From positions 34,806,253-34,870,252 of the forward strand of contig CM040087.1 in assembly GCA_022496805.1 (NCBI GenBank): a stretch of 64,000 nt of DNA, in the 5' to 3' direction. The translations under genes were made by a program, and so were the position numbers. Source of the stretch: Pohlia nutans (Eukaryota > Streptophyta > Bryopsida > Bryales > Mniaceae). Below the pieces are notes generated by a model. It had not been told where the DNA came from. It made no database searches and saw only the letters and a program-made list of their open reading frames with translations. Shown here piece after piece: positions 44,490 through 57,282 of the stretch (its first letter is position 1; each line of letters starts with the position of its first letter).

Positions 44490-45018
44490 TTATAAATTTC
44501 TCAATACTTTAGATTCATCGTACTAAGAAACTAGAGCTCCGCATCTCTTTGTACCACTAGTGACGAAGTGAAAGGCCATGAAATTGAATAAGATATGAAA
44601 GGCTAAGTCACTTTACATAATGATTTTTGAAGGCGGAATGAAACATCCAGGAAGACCATTCAAGGATATGAAAGACTAGGTTATGTTATAGAAAGGTTAC
44701 ATCATAAAAACTTTGAGCAGTTCACCTCATTTACAAATCCTACAACTATTGGAAATCCAAAGGTGGAACATATAGTCGTCAATACCATTTTTCTAAACCA
44801 GCTCCGACCTTCAATATAAATTTTAGAAAGATTTTTTATTATAAAACTAAGGCTCGCTTCTCTCCGTTCTACTAATGACGAAGTGAAAAGACATGAAATT
44901 GAATATGACTTGAAAGGCTAAATTACTTCACATAATGGTATTTGAGGGCGGTATGAAACATTCATGCAAAAACCATTCAAGGATGGAGAGGCTAGATCAC
45001 ATCATAGAAAACCGAGTA
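44490..45018. repeat. Dispersed repeat, tandem half-copies
   Basis: The block starting GACGAAGTGAAA(G)G..CATGAAATTGAATA occurs twice (about 44563 and 44877). Between them is TCAATACCATTTTTCTAAACC, also found near 46310, 58465 and 63150. Confidence 0.7.
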
Positions 45019-46216
45019 TTAACCCCTAAAGGACCGGAGTGTTTTTCCTCCAAAAACACTCCAATGCTGCCATTTTTACTCCCCCATGCAAAAAATCCAA
45101 AAGAATGTTACTTTTTACCTTCTAACCGTAAGATCTTGTCCTAAACTATTTGAAAAACATACACAACAAATTTCGTTGATTTTGACCGCACAAATTGTAA
45201 GATAATTGCGTTTGATGGAAAAAAACACCCCAAAAAAACACATGCCCGAAAATTTTAGATGCGTTTGACCACAGCTACATCAAAAAAACCTCACTACCGA
45301 AACTTGTCGCACTTCACTTTCACATTCTATATGATGTTACTTAGTTGTGTACCAATTTTCGTTGCGTTTGGAGATGTTTAGGATGTGGAATAACACCTTG
45401 CACTTGTTGGGGGTTTAAAAGTTCAGAAAAGACTATTTGTTTTTGGAATTGCAATATTTTCGACTTTCTTTATTTAAAATACAAATCCGAGCGGTGAAAC
45501 ACAAGTACATTCCACCCTCTACAAAATGGCGAATTTTTTTTTGAAAAAAATAGAAATCTCCAAGTTTTAGAAGACATGTAGCACATTTTCTAAGAATTTT
45601 GGGGGTTAGGGGGGAAATAAAGGGTGGAGGAAGGGAATTGAAGTGCCAACCCATTCCAATGTTCATGACCCCACTAACTCTCAAGGTACACTGCCACGTG
45701 GCAGTCCTTCATTGGACGATTTTTATTTTTTATTTTTTATTATTAAAAATTATTTTATTTTTCAAATTTTTTAATAATTTTTTAATTATGAAATTGAACT
45801 TTTAGTTTAAAATAATACTTTTCAGTTTAAAATAATAATTTTTATTTATAAAAAATTAATTTTAAATTCTTAAAAAATATTATTTAAATTTTTTTTATGA
45901 GTTTGGAAAACGGGGTGGTCTTCTGCCCCCCACAGTCCGCCCCATTTTCCACACGCCGCCCATCTTGTTGCCCCCCCCTAAAATTCAACTATTTCTCTAC
46001 TGCCCCACTGCCCTTTCTCCCGAAAAAAACACATTTCCCCTCATAACTTTCACATACGGTGTCGGAGTTCAAAAAAAAAAAAAAATCCCCATTTTCGTGG
46101 CACATTGGGGAATCCACTATTAAATTTCCTTCAAAATTCGATTAAAAATGTGTTCACCGGAACCTACCCGATTCTCTAAATGTCCTAGTTAGGACACTTG
46201 GTCCTTTAGGGGTTAA
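45019..46216. mobile_element. TTAA-terminated element with 17-bp perfect TIR, 1.2 kb
   Basis: TTAACCCCTAAAGGACC at left and GGTCCTTTAGGGGTTAA at right are exact inverted copies, the best-preserved member of this terminus type. The interior has no transposase frame. It is immediately followed by the segmental repeat. Confidence 0.85.
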
Positions 46217-47760
46217 ACTTGTTGTAGAATTGTCAACTGTCAGCTCACAGTTAGCAACTCATTTACGAACCCTACAACCGTTGAAAAGCCACAAGTGGAA
46301 CCTATAGTCATCAATACCATTTTTCTGAACTGGCTCCAACCTACAATCGTTAATGGAATTTAAAAATGAATTTCATTGTACAATTTAATGGTATTTTTCA
46401 TTAATTTTTAACCCTTAAAAGCCTGAGGGGTGTTGAACAAAACATAAATTTGTTATAATGTGTGTTTTCCATGTTTTTAATGAAATTTGGTTCAATAGAA
46501 TAAATGTAGGGCATCATCTTTAAAAAGTATATACATATGATCAAATATTCAAAAAACAAATTAGATGTATTTTTAATGAGTTTAGAAGTATTAACCTTTG
46601 AATTCTTTTATAAATTATAATTTTCACTTCAAGGGTTTAAAATTTAGCATGATTAATTAAACCTAGTTTGTCTATTGTAAAGTTCTAGAAAGCAAAAGAA
46701 ATAATGGAGGAACATCCGATTACTTCTTATAAATAGAAAACACTAAGAAAACGTTGCAGTGATCCACTTTGAAAATTCACCTTGAAGGAATTTAACTCAA
46801 ATTAGCATAATTCAATGTAGACTTGATGTAGTACTTTAAAATTAATTTTTTAATTTTTAATTTTTAATTTTTAATTTTTTTTTCTGGACAGTCCAAAAAA
46901 GGGTTTTTAGGAACTTAGGGATTAAAGACTAAAACATTTACATAGTAGAGCCTTGATGGTCAACCTCTCAAATTTGAATAGGACTTTGTTTCTCTCCACA
47001 CTATGAGTGACGAAGTGAATGGCCATAAAATTGCGGTGACGACAAAAGTCGGAGTTGATTTAGTATGCATGAGATGGTAGGTTCGTCAATATGAGTGATT
47101 CTATTTTGTCTCGTCTCCATAACCATTCCTAGCTATCTCCACGATTGTTTCAACACACGGTGTTAGCGTTGGGATTTCAAGTTAGGGTTTTGAAGGGTTG
47201 GACCCATGAAGAGCAATAAAAAAAAATGTTGGTTGGTGTACCCAGCACACAGGTTCTTTAGTAAAAGGAGAAAGAATAGTTTGCTCTACGATGATTACCC
47301 TATTGCATAAGCAAACCCTACAAGGTCAATCTGAGATTTTATAGCATGAGTCTCTTGAATAGCTGCCAAATGAGGTCGGATAGTTGGGAGTGAACAAAGA
47401 TCAAGGCGTGGAGTTTCACGGGCAGTGGTGTCCACCAACAAAATCAATTTCTTTAATTTCTCCAGGTTTCATTCTTCGGAATGACCTTAAATTTTTTGCC
47501 ACTAGGGTTTGTGGTGACATGTTCGAGGGTGAATTGTCTCAAATGAAAAAACCATGTCGTGTGCGATTTCACTTTTCCTTAGGAAAACTTTGAGGGCTAA
47601 TGAAAACAATGGAGGAAGAGATATCATGTATTGTGAACTTGCATTGCGTAAAGTCTTCAATGTTGTTGTAGTAACTCAAGTCATATTTGCAAGTGATTTG
47701 TCCCGAGGAAGTCATTGTCAAGAATTTCAATACCTATGAGAGAACAAATATAGAGTGTCT
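46217..47760 (+). repeat. Segmental duplication, copy 1
   Basis: Matches 58380-60190 in order: TCAATACCATTTTTCT, then a family A MITE, then ACATAGTAGAGCCTTGATGG, then CCATAAAATTGCGGTGACGA, then GAAGAGCAAT, then CCAACAAAATCAATTTC. No gene with a preserved frame can be seen in both copies. Confidence 0.8.
46408..46925. mobile_element. TTAA-terminated MITE, family A
   Basis: TTAACCCTTAAAAGCCTGAG at left, ACTTAGGGATTAA at right. Interior shared with 58556-59099, and less closely with 10528 and 50649. Confidence 0.7.
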
Positions 47761-47989
47761 TTTATTTATTTATTCTCATGGTTTTATTTCCTATCTTTCA
47801 ATTTCTTACATTTTGAGTCATCAAATGAATATTAATTGAACGATTTAGGATAAATCAAGATGAAATACAATCATTCTTATAGATAATAAATAAGTTAGAG
47901 AAAGTAAAATGAGAATACCAATATATATTTGATATACTAAAATCTTTAGCACACTACAATTTTAAAAACACTCTTAGAACTAGTTCCAT

Positions 47990-48290
47990 TAATCTTTACA
48001 CAACTCACTCTACCATGGCCATCAATATGTATATACACATTATATATACATATGTACATATCTATATTTATACATGTATATGTACATATAAACATATACA
48101 CACATCTAAATATATATTTATATACATGTATAACAATACACACGAATATACAGCTATACATATATAAATCTATAAGTATATATGTAAAAATATAATCATA
48201 TATTTCTATAAACATACACTCATCTATATATATATATATACATATATGTGTGTGTGTGGATAATTATATTTAATATATTTGAATAATCTT

Positions 48291-48377
<87 letters not shown>

Positions 48378-48640
48378 GTAAAACCATATTCGTATAAATA
48401 TTCATATGTATAGATACCTATATTCATCCATCTATATACATATACATACATATAGATAGACATATATATATATTCAAATATATTCAAATATAGTTTATTG
48501 CATAATATGTGTGTATATATACATACATACATGTATCTAAATATTGATGTATATTAATATGGATATGCACTTATATCTTTATTCATATATACATATGTAT
48601 TCAATTATATTTATATTCATACATCAATCGCATAAACATG
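47990..48640. repeat. Imperfect TATACATA-rich tract with (TA)n core
   Basis: ATATACAT-like tetranucleotide repeats surround a pure (TA)n run at about 48296-48375. All frames here (for example IYIYIY) are microsatellite artefacts. Confidence 0.95.
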
Positions 48641-49234
48641 TATAGTTTGGTTCAAAAAAAAATTCATTCCTAGAAGAACCGACTCATATTATGTTCATTT
48701 TATTTTAAATTTTATAATCTATCAATATGCTTGGAAAGCTCACAGCATGAAGATGAAGCTATTGATTGTTTGAAGAATAAATATGCTTTTATTAAGAGAA
48801 TATTCACACTTAAAACATTGAAATCAATTTGATACATTTTCTAATTAAAAGGTGTAGATAAATACCGTATTTTCAAATCAAAAATTTGATTGAAGGATAC
48901 TAAAATTAGGAATTTTCTATTTCTCTTTCTCGATTGGAGAAAAAAAATGTTAGTGAGAGTGAATAAAAGTGAACAAAATGTACTAAGGAGTGTTAAAAAT
49001 GACCAAAATATGGGAAAAATTGAGCAACTCATTATTTTCAAATTGTAAACATCTCCATGTGGAATGCATTTTTTTAGTAAAAAAAATGTTGTTTAATTCC
49101 CCATTGTAAGCATTTAAATGTGTAATTTTTATCAAATTTTGAATGATATTGCTCAATAAGTAATGCATTTGATTGGAAATGGATATTTTTGAACATATAT
49201 ATTATGTGTGTGTCTATATATATATGAAATGGTT

Positions 49235-49371
<137 letters not shown>

Positions 49372-49834
49372 GTACACATATGTATATGTATATAATTGTT
49401 TGAATAAATTTAAAATACATTCATAACACATAAATATATATAGATGTAATTTTATACATTAAATAAATATAATAACCTATAAGTACATGTGTGCAACGGA
49501 ATTTGGAAATCATGGTTAATATGGTGGATTATTTTAAAAGTTGAATAAAAAATAAACAATTTCAGTAATGTGAGGTAATTAATCATAGTAATTATTATAA
49601 AAAATATATTGTTAGGATTTTTTTTATGAGATGCATTTGAATATTTGCAAAAAAAAATCACCTACCTTTATCATTAAATAGATCCTTATTTCCCCAATAT
49701 CCTCCATTTCGTTGGAGGAAAAATATATGGGAACTAAAGAATCCTATGCGTATAACAGAACATTTCTTTTTCTAATTGTTCAATGAACAAAACGTCAATG
49801 TATGAACAAGCCGTTCAAAATATATTGAGACCAT

Positions 49835-50315
49835 TGAATAGAAGGCCTAGGCATTGTCAAGGCCGAGTGGACGGATTAGCCATCGTCAAGGGACAAATTG
49901 CTTGTTTAAACGAATTAGTTGTTGTCAAAGAACAAATTAGCCTTCGAGTAAACATACTAACCATCACCTAGGGACGAACAAGGCCGTTCAATAAACGGGT
50001 CATTGACAAGGGACGGATGCGCCGTTGACAAGGGACGGATAGGTCGTTTAGTAACAGACTAGCCGTCGCCAAGGGGTTGACAAGGCCGTTAGTAAACGAC
50101 CCCTCGCCAAGGGCCGGATAGGCTGTATAGTAAACGAGCTAGCCGTTGCCAAGGGACAGTTAAGCCCGTTCTGGGCCGTTTAGTAGACAGGTCGTCTTGT
50201 AGACGGATTGGCCGTTGCCAAGGGACGAACAAGGCCGTCCAGTAGACGGCCCGTCGTTAAGGGACGGATAGACCGTTTAATAAACGGATTGACTATTGCC
50301 AGGGGACGGTTCAGA
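49835..50315. repeat. Degenerate minisatellite, about 45-bp unit
   Basis: Recurring GCCGTTGCCAAGGGACG, AAGGCCGTTTAGTAAACG and GGATAGGCCGT in variable order; roughly ten units. More GC-rich than its surroundings, and the hairpin-like half CCGTTTAGTAAACGG recurs. Confidence 0.8.
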
Positions 50316-50648
50316 TGAACGGCCTCAACGAACTTCATCCATATTTTTTGTTGTATTGTAAATAGTAAGTAGTAAATTTTTATTTGTAATTTTTTAAATT
50401 TTTTATCAACATTAGGATCTTGACGCAATTGTGACACAGTATGACTGGTCATGACAAACGCCTCATGACATACCCACGCAAAAGCGCATGTCACGTCAGG
50501 ATAGATAACCTTGGAATATACAAAGACTTTTAAAGAATCTACACATCATTTTGACAATTTAAAAAAAATATTCATCATAAGCTATAGACCCAAAATTTCG
50601 AGTACAATTTAGGCAATCTTGTAAGTGTTTTGCTAAACATTAATATGA

Positions 50649-51398
50649 TAAACCCCTAAAAACCCGAGGGATATTGGACAAAACATAAATGTGTTATAAT
50701 ATGTGTCTTCCGTGTGTTTGATAAAGTTTGGTTCAATATACAAAATGCAGGCCATCATCTCTACAAATTATCCATACATCCAAACTTCCAAAAAGAACAT
50801 TAGATCATTTTCTAATGAATTTAAAAGCGTTAACCTTTGAAAAAATTTATAAATTAAAAAAATATTTTTTAAAGTGAAATTTTTTAACATAATTGGTTAA
50901 AGTTGGCTTATCTATTGTAAACTACAAAAAAGCAAAAGAAATGATAGAGGAAATATCATTACTTTCCCCAAGTAGCAAATTGTATAACATTAAGACAATG
51001 TTGAGGTGATCCACTTTGAAAAATTCTCCTAAGTGAAGTTTAACTCAGATTCACATAATTCAAATTGCATTAGATAGTAGAGTTTGGTTTAATAAACGAG
51101 AGTAGGACATCATCTCTACAAATTATCCATACGGCCAAACTTCCAAAAATAACATTAGATCATATTTTAATGAATATAAAAGCATTAACCTTTGAATTTT
51201 TTTATAAATTAAAAATAATAATTTAGAGTTTAAAATTTAACATAATTGGTTAAAGTTGGCTTATCTATTGTAAATATTCAGAAAAGCAAAAGAAACGACA
51301 GAGGAAGCAGCATTACTTTTCCCAAATAGCAAACTGTATAACACTAAGACAATGTTGAGGTGATCCATAAAATGGTCGTTTGAGTGTTTAGAGGTTAA
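50649..51398. mobile_element. TTAA-terminated MITE, family A, internally duplicated
   Basis: Left TAAACCCCTAAAAACCCGAG (TTAA worn), right GTGTTTAGAGGTTAA. The block from AATTATCCATAC...CCAAACTTCCAAAA to AATGTTGAGGTGATCCA occurs twice (about 50765-51020 and 51120-51365). Confidence 0.7.
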
Positions 51399-51399
51399 T

Positions 51400-53487
51400 A
51401 AAACATTATACAAAATATAAACATGATATAATTAGTTTTATAAAAATAAAAGAATTTTGAATATATATTTTTATTTAAAAATATGAGTCAGTTGATTTGA
51501 TTTCATTAATCAAATTTATAAGAAAGCTCTTTATATTAGTTGTGTGTGATTATATATCTGATTGTTGCTAATTTAATTAGTAAAGAATATGTATATTGAG
51601 ATGGTCACTTGAGTTGCATTTTCACTAAACCAAAACAAGTCTTAAGATTTTATAACCCTTTGTTGTCTTAATGTCACAAATTTTCCAAATTCTTAAAATC
51701 CTGAAAAGAGGACTTCGCGACAAGCAAACTAGTTCACCGTACCATGCATTTGCTCATCACTACCCTTTCCTATTTAAATTTATTCACACTAATTACCTTG
51801 GCTACACCAATTAACAATTTTACACACTATTCCTTTGCCACACTAATCATAATACTACATTAATTAATCCTACGACAAATTACTTTACGTTACTAATTAC
51901 TAAATACTAAAGTTCACAATATATTTTCGTACTAATTAATTTTACTGATTAATCCTACGACTAATTACTATCACTTTACTAATTACCAACATCACATTAA
52001 TCAATTCTACTTCTAATTGATATTACCACTCTAATTTATACTCACACTAATTACTACCATGACTGATAACATCACATATACAATCTATTTGATATGAATC
52101 AAATGTCTTTACAAATCATTCCAAGAAACATCATATGTTTAATAGAATTTGATCTCAATTAAATACTTTTGAAATCATTTCAAGAGACATCAAATCAAGG
52201 ATTCAACAATAGATCTTTGTAATAGCTAATATTCCTTTTGTTCCTTTGAATCAACAATTGTTTTAGGACATAATCAGAGATTTTTTTTTTAAGTTAAGTT
52301 TTTTAGTAGACGGTATTTTTATTCACGACTTCAATACTATTGTAGTGAACTTGTAAATATTTTTACAAAATTCTAATACTTCATGTTTGTAAATTCTATA
52401 AAAAAACTAACTTATTCTTTTTTTGGCATCTTACGTAGGTATCCTATGGCAGAAAGGAGAAAGATAGGAAGTTAAGAAACAAATATAGAGCTCCCATTCC
52501 CAAGTCATTGTGTTTGATTTAGTTACATGGATGAAAAATGGTGAATGGTAGGGTCGGTGGAAGAGATAGGATTTGAGTGGTTGGCTAACAAGGATTAATA
52601 GTGACTAGCCGCCAAGGGCTAATAGCGGCTCGTCGCTTAGGGTTAGGAGTGGCCTCGGTAGTGGCTAGCCGCTAAGGATTAGGGTTGTTGGGAGGGTACT
52701 TAAGGGGGACTTCTGCTCACTTTTCCTATGCTCCCTTGCACTCATTGGGGGTAGAGCGAACTCTGCTCTTCCCGGTTTTCTTTCGTTTTATTCCCTTCTG
52801 CGGCTTAAAGGTAGAACATAGTCTTTCTTTTGGTTGCTTTGAGGGTGTCGTGAACTTCATGGTCATTTGTCTTTTGGAGGGTAGAGCAAAATCTTGCTAC
52901 GTGGTCTCTTACACTCTTGTAAGGAAGATGTTTTCTTGGACTCCTACTGCATAAGGGTGTAGTTTTGTTGTTGTTTACAATTAGAGTTTGCGATTAGAAG
53001 TCTTTGAATGTAGTGTTTAGTACTCTTTTGTCTTGCTTTTATTTTGTTGTCGTAGGGATCCACGGTTGGTTGTTGATGAGTATTTTATCACGATTAAGTG
53101 ATCCGGCTTTGATTCATATTAGGTCTGTTTTAGTAGTTGTGCGATATATGTGACTTCGTATTGCTAAGTCATTTGCAGAAAATAAAGTTGTAACAACTAC
53201 TGGCCTCGTCTCCCGTACTTGAGACAAGTGATTTTCTTGCGCTAACTAAAAAGTAAAATTGTGGTTTTATTTTCATTTTGAATAGAGTGTTTCAACTACG
53301 ATATGAAGTGTCAAAGAGGCTATGTTTTGAAAAGTAAGATGAAATGGTTTTTTTTCTTTTTTCTTGCCGGGACGAAGACCTTTTACCTATCACCATTTAG
53401 GAGTTTCTTTTTTAAGAGATTGTTACATCTTTTGGGCCGGCTTTTGCTAAAGGTTTGGGATTAGAGTTTAGATTTTAGAGTTTACGC
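51400..53487. other. Intergenic; weak repeat and possible LTR-like relic
   Basis: 51730-52060 repeats (A)CTAATTACT(A). 52600-52690 repeats TAGCCGC(T/C)AAGG. 52690-53220 contains TGTAACAACTAC just after GAAAATAAAG, reminiscent of an LTR edge with a polyadenylation signal, but no matching second LTR. No gene. Confidence 0.4.
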
Positions 53488-53632
53488 TTAATATGAGAAG
53501 GTTTTGCTGCTTTTCAAAGTACACGCTTTTCCTAAGTGACAAATCGCACTCAACAGTCCAAAAAATTATTGAGTGCGAAGTAGCAACGTTTGACTCATAT
53601 GAGTGAAAAGCGACCCCTTCTCCTTGTAGTGC
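53488..53632. mobile_element. CACTACAAGGAGAAG-type MITE upstream of the GH3 gene
   Basis: Right end CTTCTCCTTGTAGTG; left end worn to GAGAAGGTTTTGCTGCTTTT. Related to copies in GH3 intron 4 and near 57936-58101. Confidence 0.5.
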
Positions 53633-53838
53633 CTATACATTCTACCAGTTCTTCATGTTTTTCTAGCTTTTTATATCCTACCGCCTACAATCTGAGTCTA
53701 CAAGTGTTTATGAATGTAATCTACAAGTGTTTATGAATGCTCATACTGATTACCGTGAGACATGATGTGCATTTATTCTCAAGTGATAACTGAGCAGAAA
53801 CTGAGCCTTGGGTTTTTCTACACTCTCTTTCATCTGAA

Positions 53839-56800
53839 ATGACAACCATGGATCGACAAGGCCGGCCGCAGCGACGTGGTGCAGAGCTATGGTGGTCGGT
53901 GATGGGAATCGCGGCCCTGGTGAGCATGTTGATGGTGCCTGTTGCTTGCGACGTGACGAGGAAAGTAGCAGCTGGGACTCCGTTGTACAAGGATCCTAGT
54001 CAGTCGGTGGATGCGAGGGTGGCGGATCTTCTGGGCCGCATGTCGATCTACGAGAAGATTGGCCAGATGACCCAGATCGAGCGCACTGTTAGCGACCCTG
54101 TCACCCTCATTTACAACGGAATCGGTACATCTTAAGCTCCGCAAATACTGAAACTTCTACCGTTTCATCGCAATCTTTGTACATACTAGCTTGCTCTAGA
54201 GATATATCATCACTTGCGTATTAGGAAGAGAGCGCTACATTAGTGCTTTTTGTTTGCATGAAGTTGAACGATGATCCCATGTCTTTAGAACTACCTTCAA
54301 TTGCGTTTCAGTCGAATAGTGATCCTATTTTGTATTTCAGTCGAATAACGATGATCTCCCATTTGCGTTTTAGTCGAAATGATAATCCGACCCATATTGT
54401 GTGCAATTGCGTCCCTTGGCTTGCAGGCAGCGTGGTGAACGGCGCTGGAAGTGCCCCCGCGGACAAAGCAACCGTGGCGCAATGGGTTGCCATGACGGAC
54501 TCTTTCCAGAAGAGCGCTCTTTCTACGCGGTTCGACATTCCAGAGATGTACGGCACTGACGCTATGCATGGACACAACAATGTCTGGGGCGCCACCATCT
54601 TCCCCCACGCCGTCGGCCTCGGTTGCACAAGGTAAGTCTACCAGCAACCTAATCAAATACTATTACTAAATCAAGCGTTCTTCATATATTGTCGAACTGA
54701 TGAATTCCGACACATGTTGTACAACCAATTTGAATTTAATTTGTGTTTGGCATGCATTTGTGGATTGGGAAGGGAGCCTGCGCTCCTCGAGAGGATTGGG
54801 AGTGCGACAGCTCTAGAAGTTCGTGCCACTGGCATGCCGTGGGTTTTCCAGCCGAGCGTTGCAGTGTGTCGGGATCCGCGATGGGGCAATTGCTACCAGA
54901 GCTACAGCGAAGACCCCGAAGTGGTTCGAAGCATGACCACGATCATCGATGGTTTGCAAGGCATCGCCCCGGCTGGATGGGACGGCCCCTACGTCCAGAA
55001 CGGGTAACTACGAGTTTGCTTTCATCTGTTTTAATTTGTTGATATCAATATTCAGTAGACCTCGATAAGTACTGTTGTGATCGATCGATGATAATTTTGT
55101 TGAAACTTGTGAACGTGCATTTCAATCAATCGTGCTGCTGCTGCAGTCAGAAGGTGGCAGCATGTGCTCAGGCCTTTGCTGGAGACGGCGGCACGGTAAA
55201 CGGAATCGATGCGGGTAATACCGTGATCGACTTCTATGGCCTGAGGGACATCCACATGAAGGGATATGCTGAGGCTATCAAGAAGGGCGTGTCCACCATC
55301 ATGGTCTCGCCCAACAGCTGGAACGGCGTGAAGATGCATATCAGCAAGTTCTTGCTCACGGACGTGCTCAAGGGGCAGATGGGTTTCAAGGGCTTCCTCG
55401 TTTCCTCCTGGTTTGGCGTCGACCGCGTTGAGGCCGGTCATGATTCCTTTAACCCCCAAGGCCCAGGTTACCCCAACTGTGTCGAACTCGCAATCAACGC
55501 CGGCATTGATATGGTAATATTTAGCTCAACGTCTAATTAAATTGATGAATCACATTTTCCACATATATAATTATAGTCTTGGCTCGCAGTACAAGGAGAA
55601 GGCGTTGCTTTTGAATTTCTTCTGTGAGTCAAACGGCGCCACTTAGCTCTCACCAATTTTTTGGTTGTCCAGACTTAGTGAGTGCGATTCGTCATGTATG
55701 ATAAGTGTGTAGAGTGAAAAGCGACAATGAAGAGGATTCTCGAGAGTGAGAAGCGACGCCTCTGCTTGTACTGTTGTCCTTTGATGATCTTGTGTCAAAC
55801 AATTAACTGAATGATTAATTCACCCTTTCATTTTGAAGGTCATGGTGCCCTACCTATACGGCCCTTTCATTGCCATCATGAAGACGCTCGTGGCAGAGGG
55901 AAAGATCCCCCTGTCAAGGATCGACGACGCCGTGACGCGCATCCTACGAGTGAAGTTCCAGATGGGTCTCTTCGAGGCGCCTTACGCCGACAAGACGCTT
56001 GAGGCCAACGTCGGATCTCCAGTACGTTTCTGTCACAATGGACTCTGTTCACGAGCTCAATCCCTCAACTTTTCGCTATGGAATCTTGTGGTCTGCTTGA
56101 ATTGTCGATGGGCCCGTTTTGATTAATATCTTTCATTGGAATGGCTGCAGGCGCACAGGGCGTTGGCGAGGGAAGCAGTCCGCAAGTCGTTGGTATTGTT
56201 GAAGAACGGGAAGACAGCTGCGCAACCTCTGCTTCCACTGAGCAAGACTGCGCCCAAGGTGCTCGTGGTGGGTGCTCACGCCAACGACATCGGTTTGCAG
56301 TGCGGCGGCTGGACCATCTCATGGCAGGGCGATGCGGGTGGTATCACCCCGGGGATTACTATCTTACAGGGAATCCAGGATGCGGTCTCCCCAAACACCC
56401 AAGTGATCTTCGATGCTGCTCCGAAGCCGGGCTCCGCGAAAGGAATGGGCTACAGCTACGCCGTGGTGGTGGTGGGTGAGCCGCCCTACACCGAGTTCAT
56501 GGGTGACAACCTCAACAACCTCGCCCTGCCGGCCGCGCAACAGCAAATGATCGCCAATGTGTGCGCCGACGTTGCTTGCGTGGTGGTCATGATCTCCGGC
56601 CGACCGCTGGTCGCCGAGCCGTGGCTGCCCCAGGTGGATGCATTTGTGGCGGCGTGGTTGCCCGGCTCCGAAGCGGGGAGTGGCATTGCCGACGTGCTGT
56701 TCGGAGATTTCCAGTTCCAGGGCACGCTCGCCCGGACGTGGTTCAAGAGCGTGGATCAGCTACCCATGAACTACGGTGACCAACGCTATGATCCCCTCTT

Positions 56801-56846
56801 CCCATTCGGATTCGGATTGAAAATACCCGGTGCTCGATCACAGTGA
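53839..56846 (+). CDS. Plant-type GH3 beta-glucosidase homologue, altered active site
   Basis: Six exons: 53839-54124, 54427-54631, 54773-55003, 55147-55513, 55839-56021, 56151-56846; all GT-AG, 655 residues. A hydrophobic segment at about residues 18-36 after a basic start suggests secretion. Domain 1 motifs are present: [27 protein letters not shown]. Domain 2 has [10 protein letters not shown] and [11 protein letters not shown], where the acid/base Glu is expected. Family enzymes release glucose from beta-1,3/1,4-glucans of the cell wall. Yet key residues differ: the nucleophile Asp of VISDW is Ser328 (LVSSW); the Lys-His of AKHFVGDGGT is Gln249-Ala250; the Tyr of ISYSSWNG is Pro296. The frame and splicing look intact, so this resembles a pseudoenzyme, not a relic. 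Length is near the usual ~630. The first of two close ATGs is used. Confidence 0.9.
55587..55773. mobile_element. MITE inside GH3 intron 4
   Basis: CAGTACAAGGAGAAGGCGTT at left, and in reverse complement CAGTACAAGCAGAGGCGTCG at right, with GTGAAAAGCGACAATGAAG inside. It occupies most of the 325-bp intron but leaves both splice sites clear. Confidence 0.65.
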
Positions 56847-57280
56847 TGAATCTCGCTCCGTAACTACAGTATGTACAGGATTTGTAAGTTTGGACACGCA
56901 CCCCGGCCTGTGCGGTGGGGATAGTTTCAGTTGATTGCCGATCTCGTTCAGGCAAGCTTGAAACAATTGGATCCAATCATGTTCGGTTATGAACTATCTA
57001 CATTTGATTTTTATTTGATTGCATATATAATAAAGATTGGTTGATCATGTTCATTATTTGTCTTGAAATGCGAGTTTAGGGTGTAGGGTCGGCAATTGGT
57101 TCTATCACGAAGATTGTTAACCGTGTTCGATACCTTCTTGTGATTGGAGTTTTCAATCCTCAATCCTTATTGAAATGTTGGACTTTTCCACCTGAATGAC
57201 TTTTCAGAAGAAGCCATAAATACAAAGTCTGTGAGTTTCAATCCTAAGTTTCAAGAATTCTACAAGCGGTTTAGGGCATA
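56847..57280. other. 3' region of the GH3 gene
   Basis: AATAAAG at about 57029 may be its polyadenylation signal. No further gene seen. Confidence 0.4.
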
Positions 57281-57282
57281 TG

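Noticed and set aside
52690..53220. A second LTR-like unit ending TGTAACA
   Set aside because: No matching start, no target duplication and no partner LTR.
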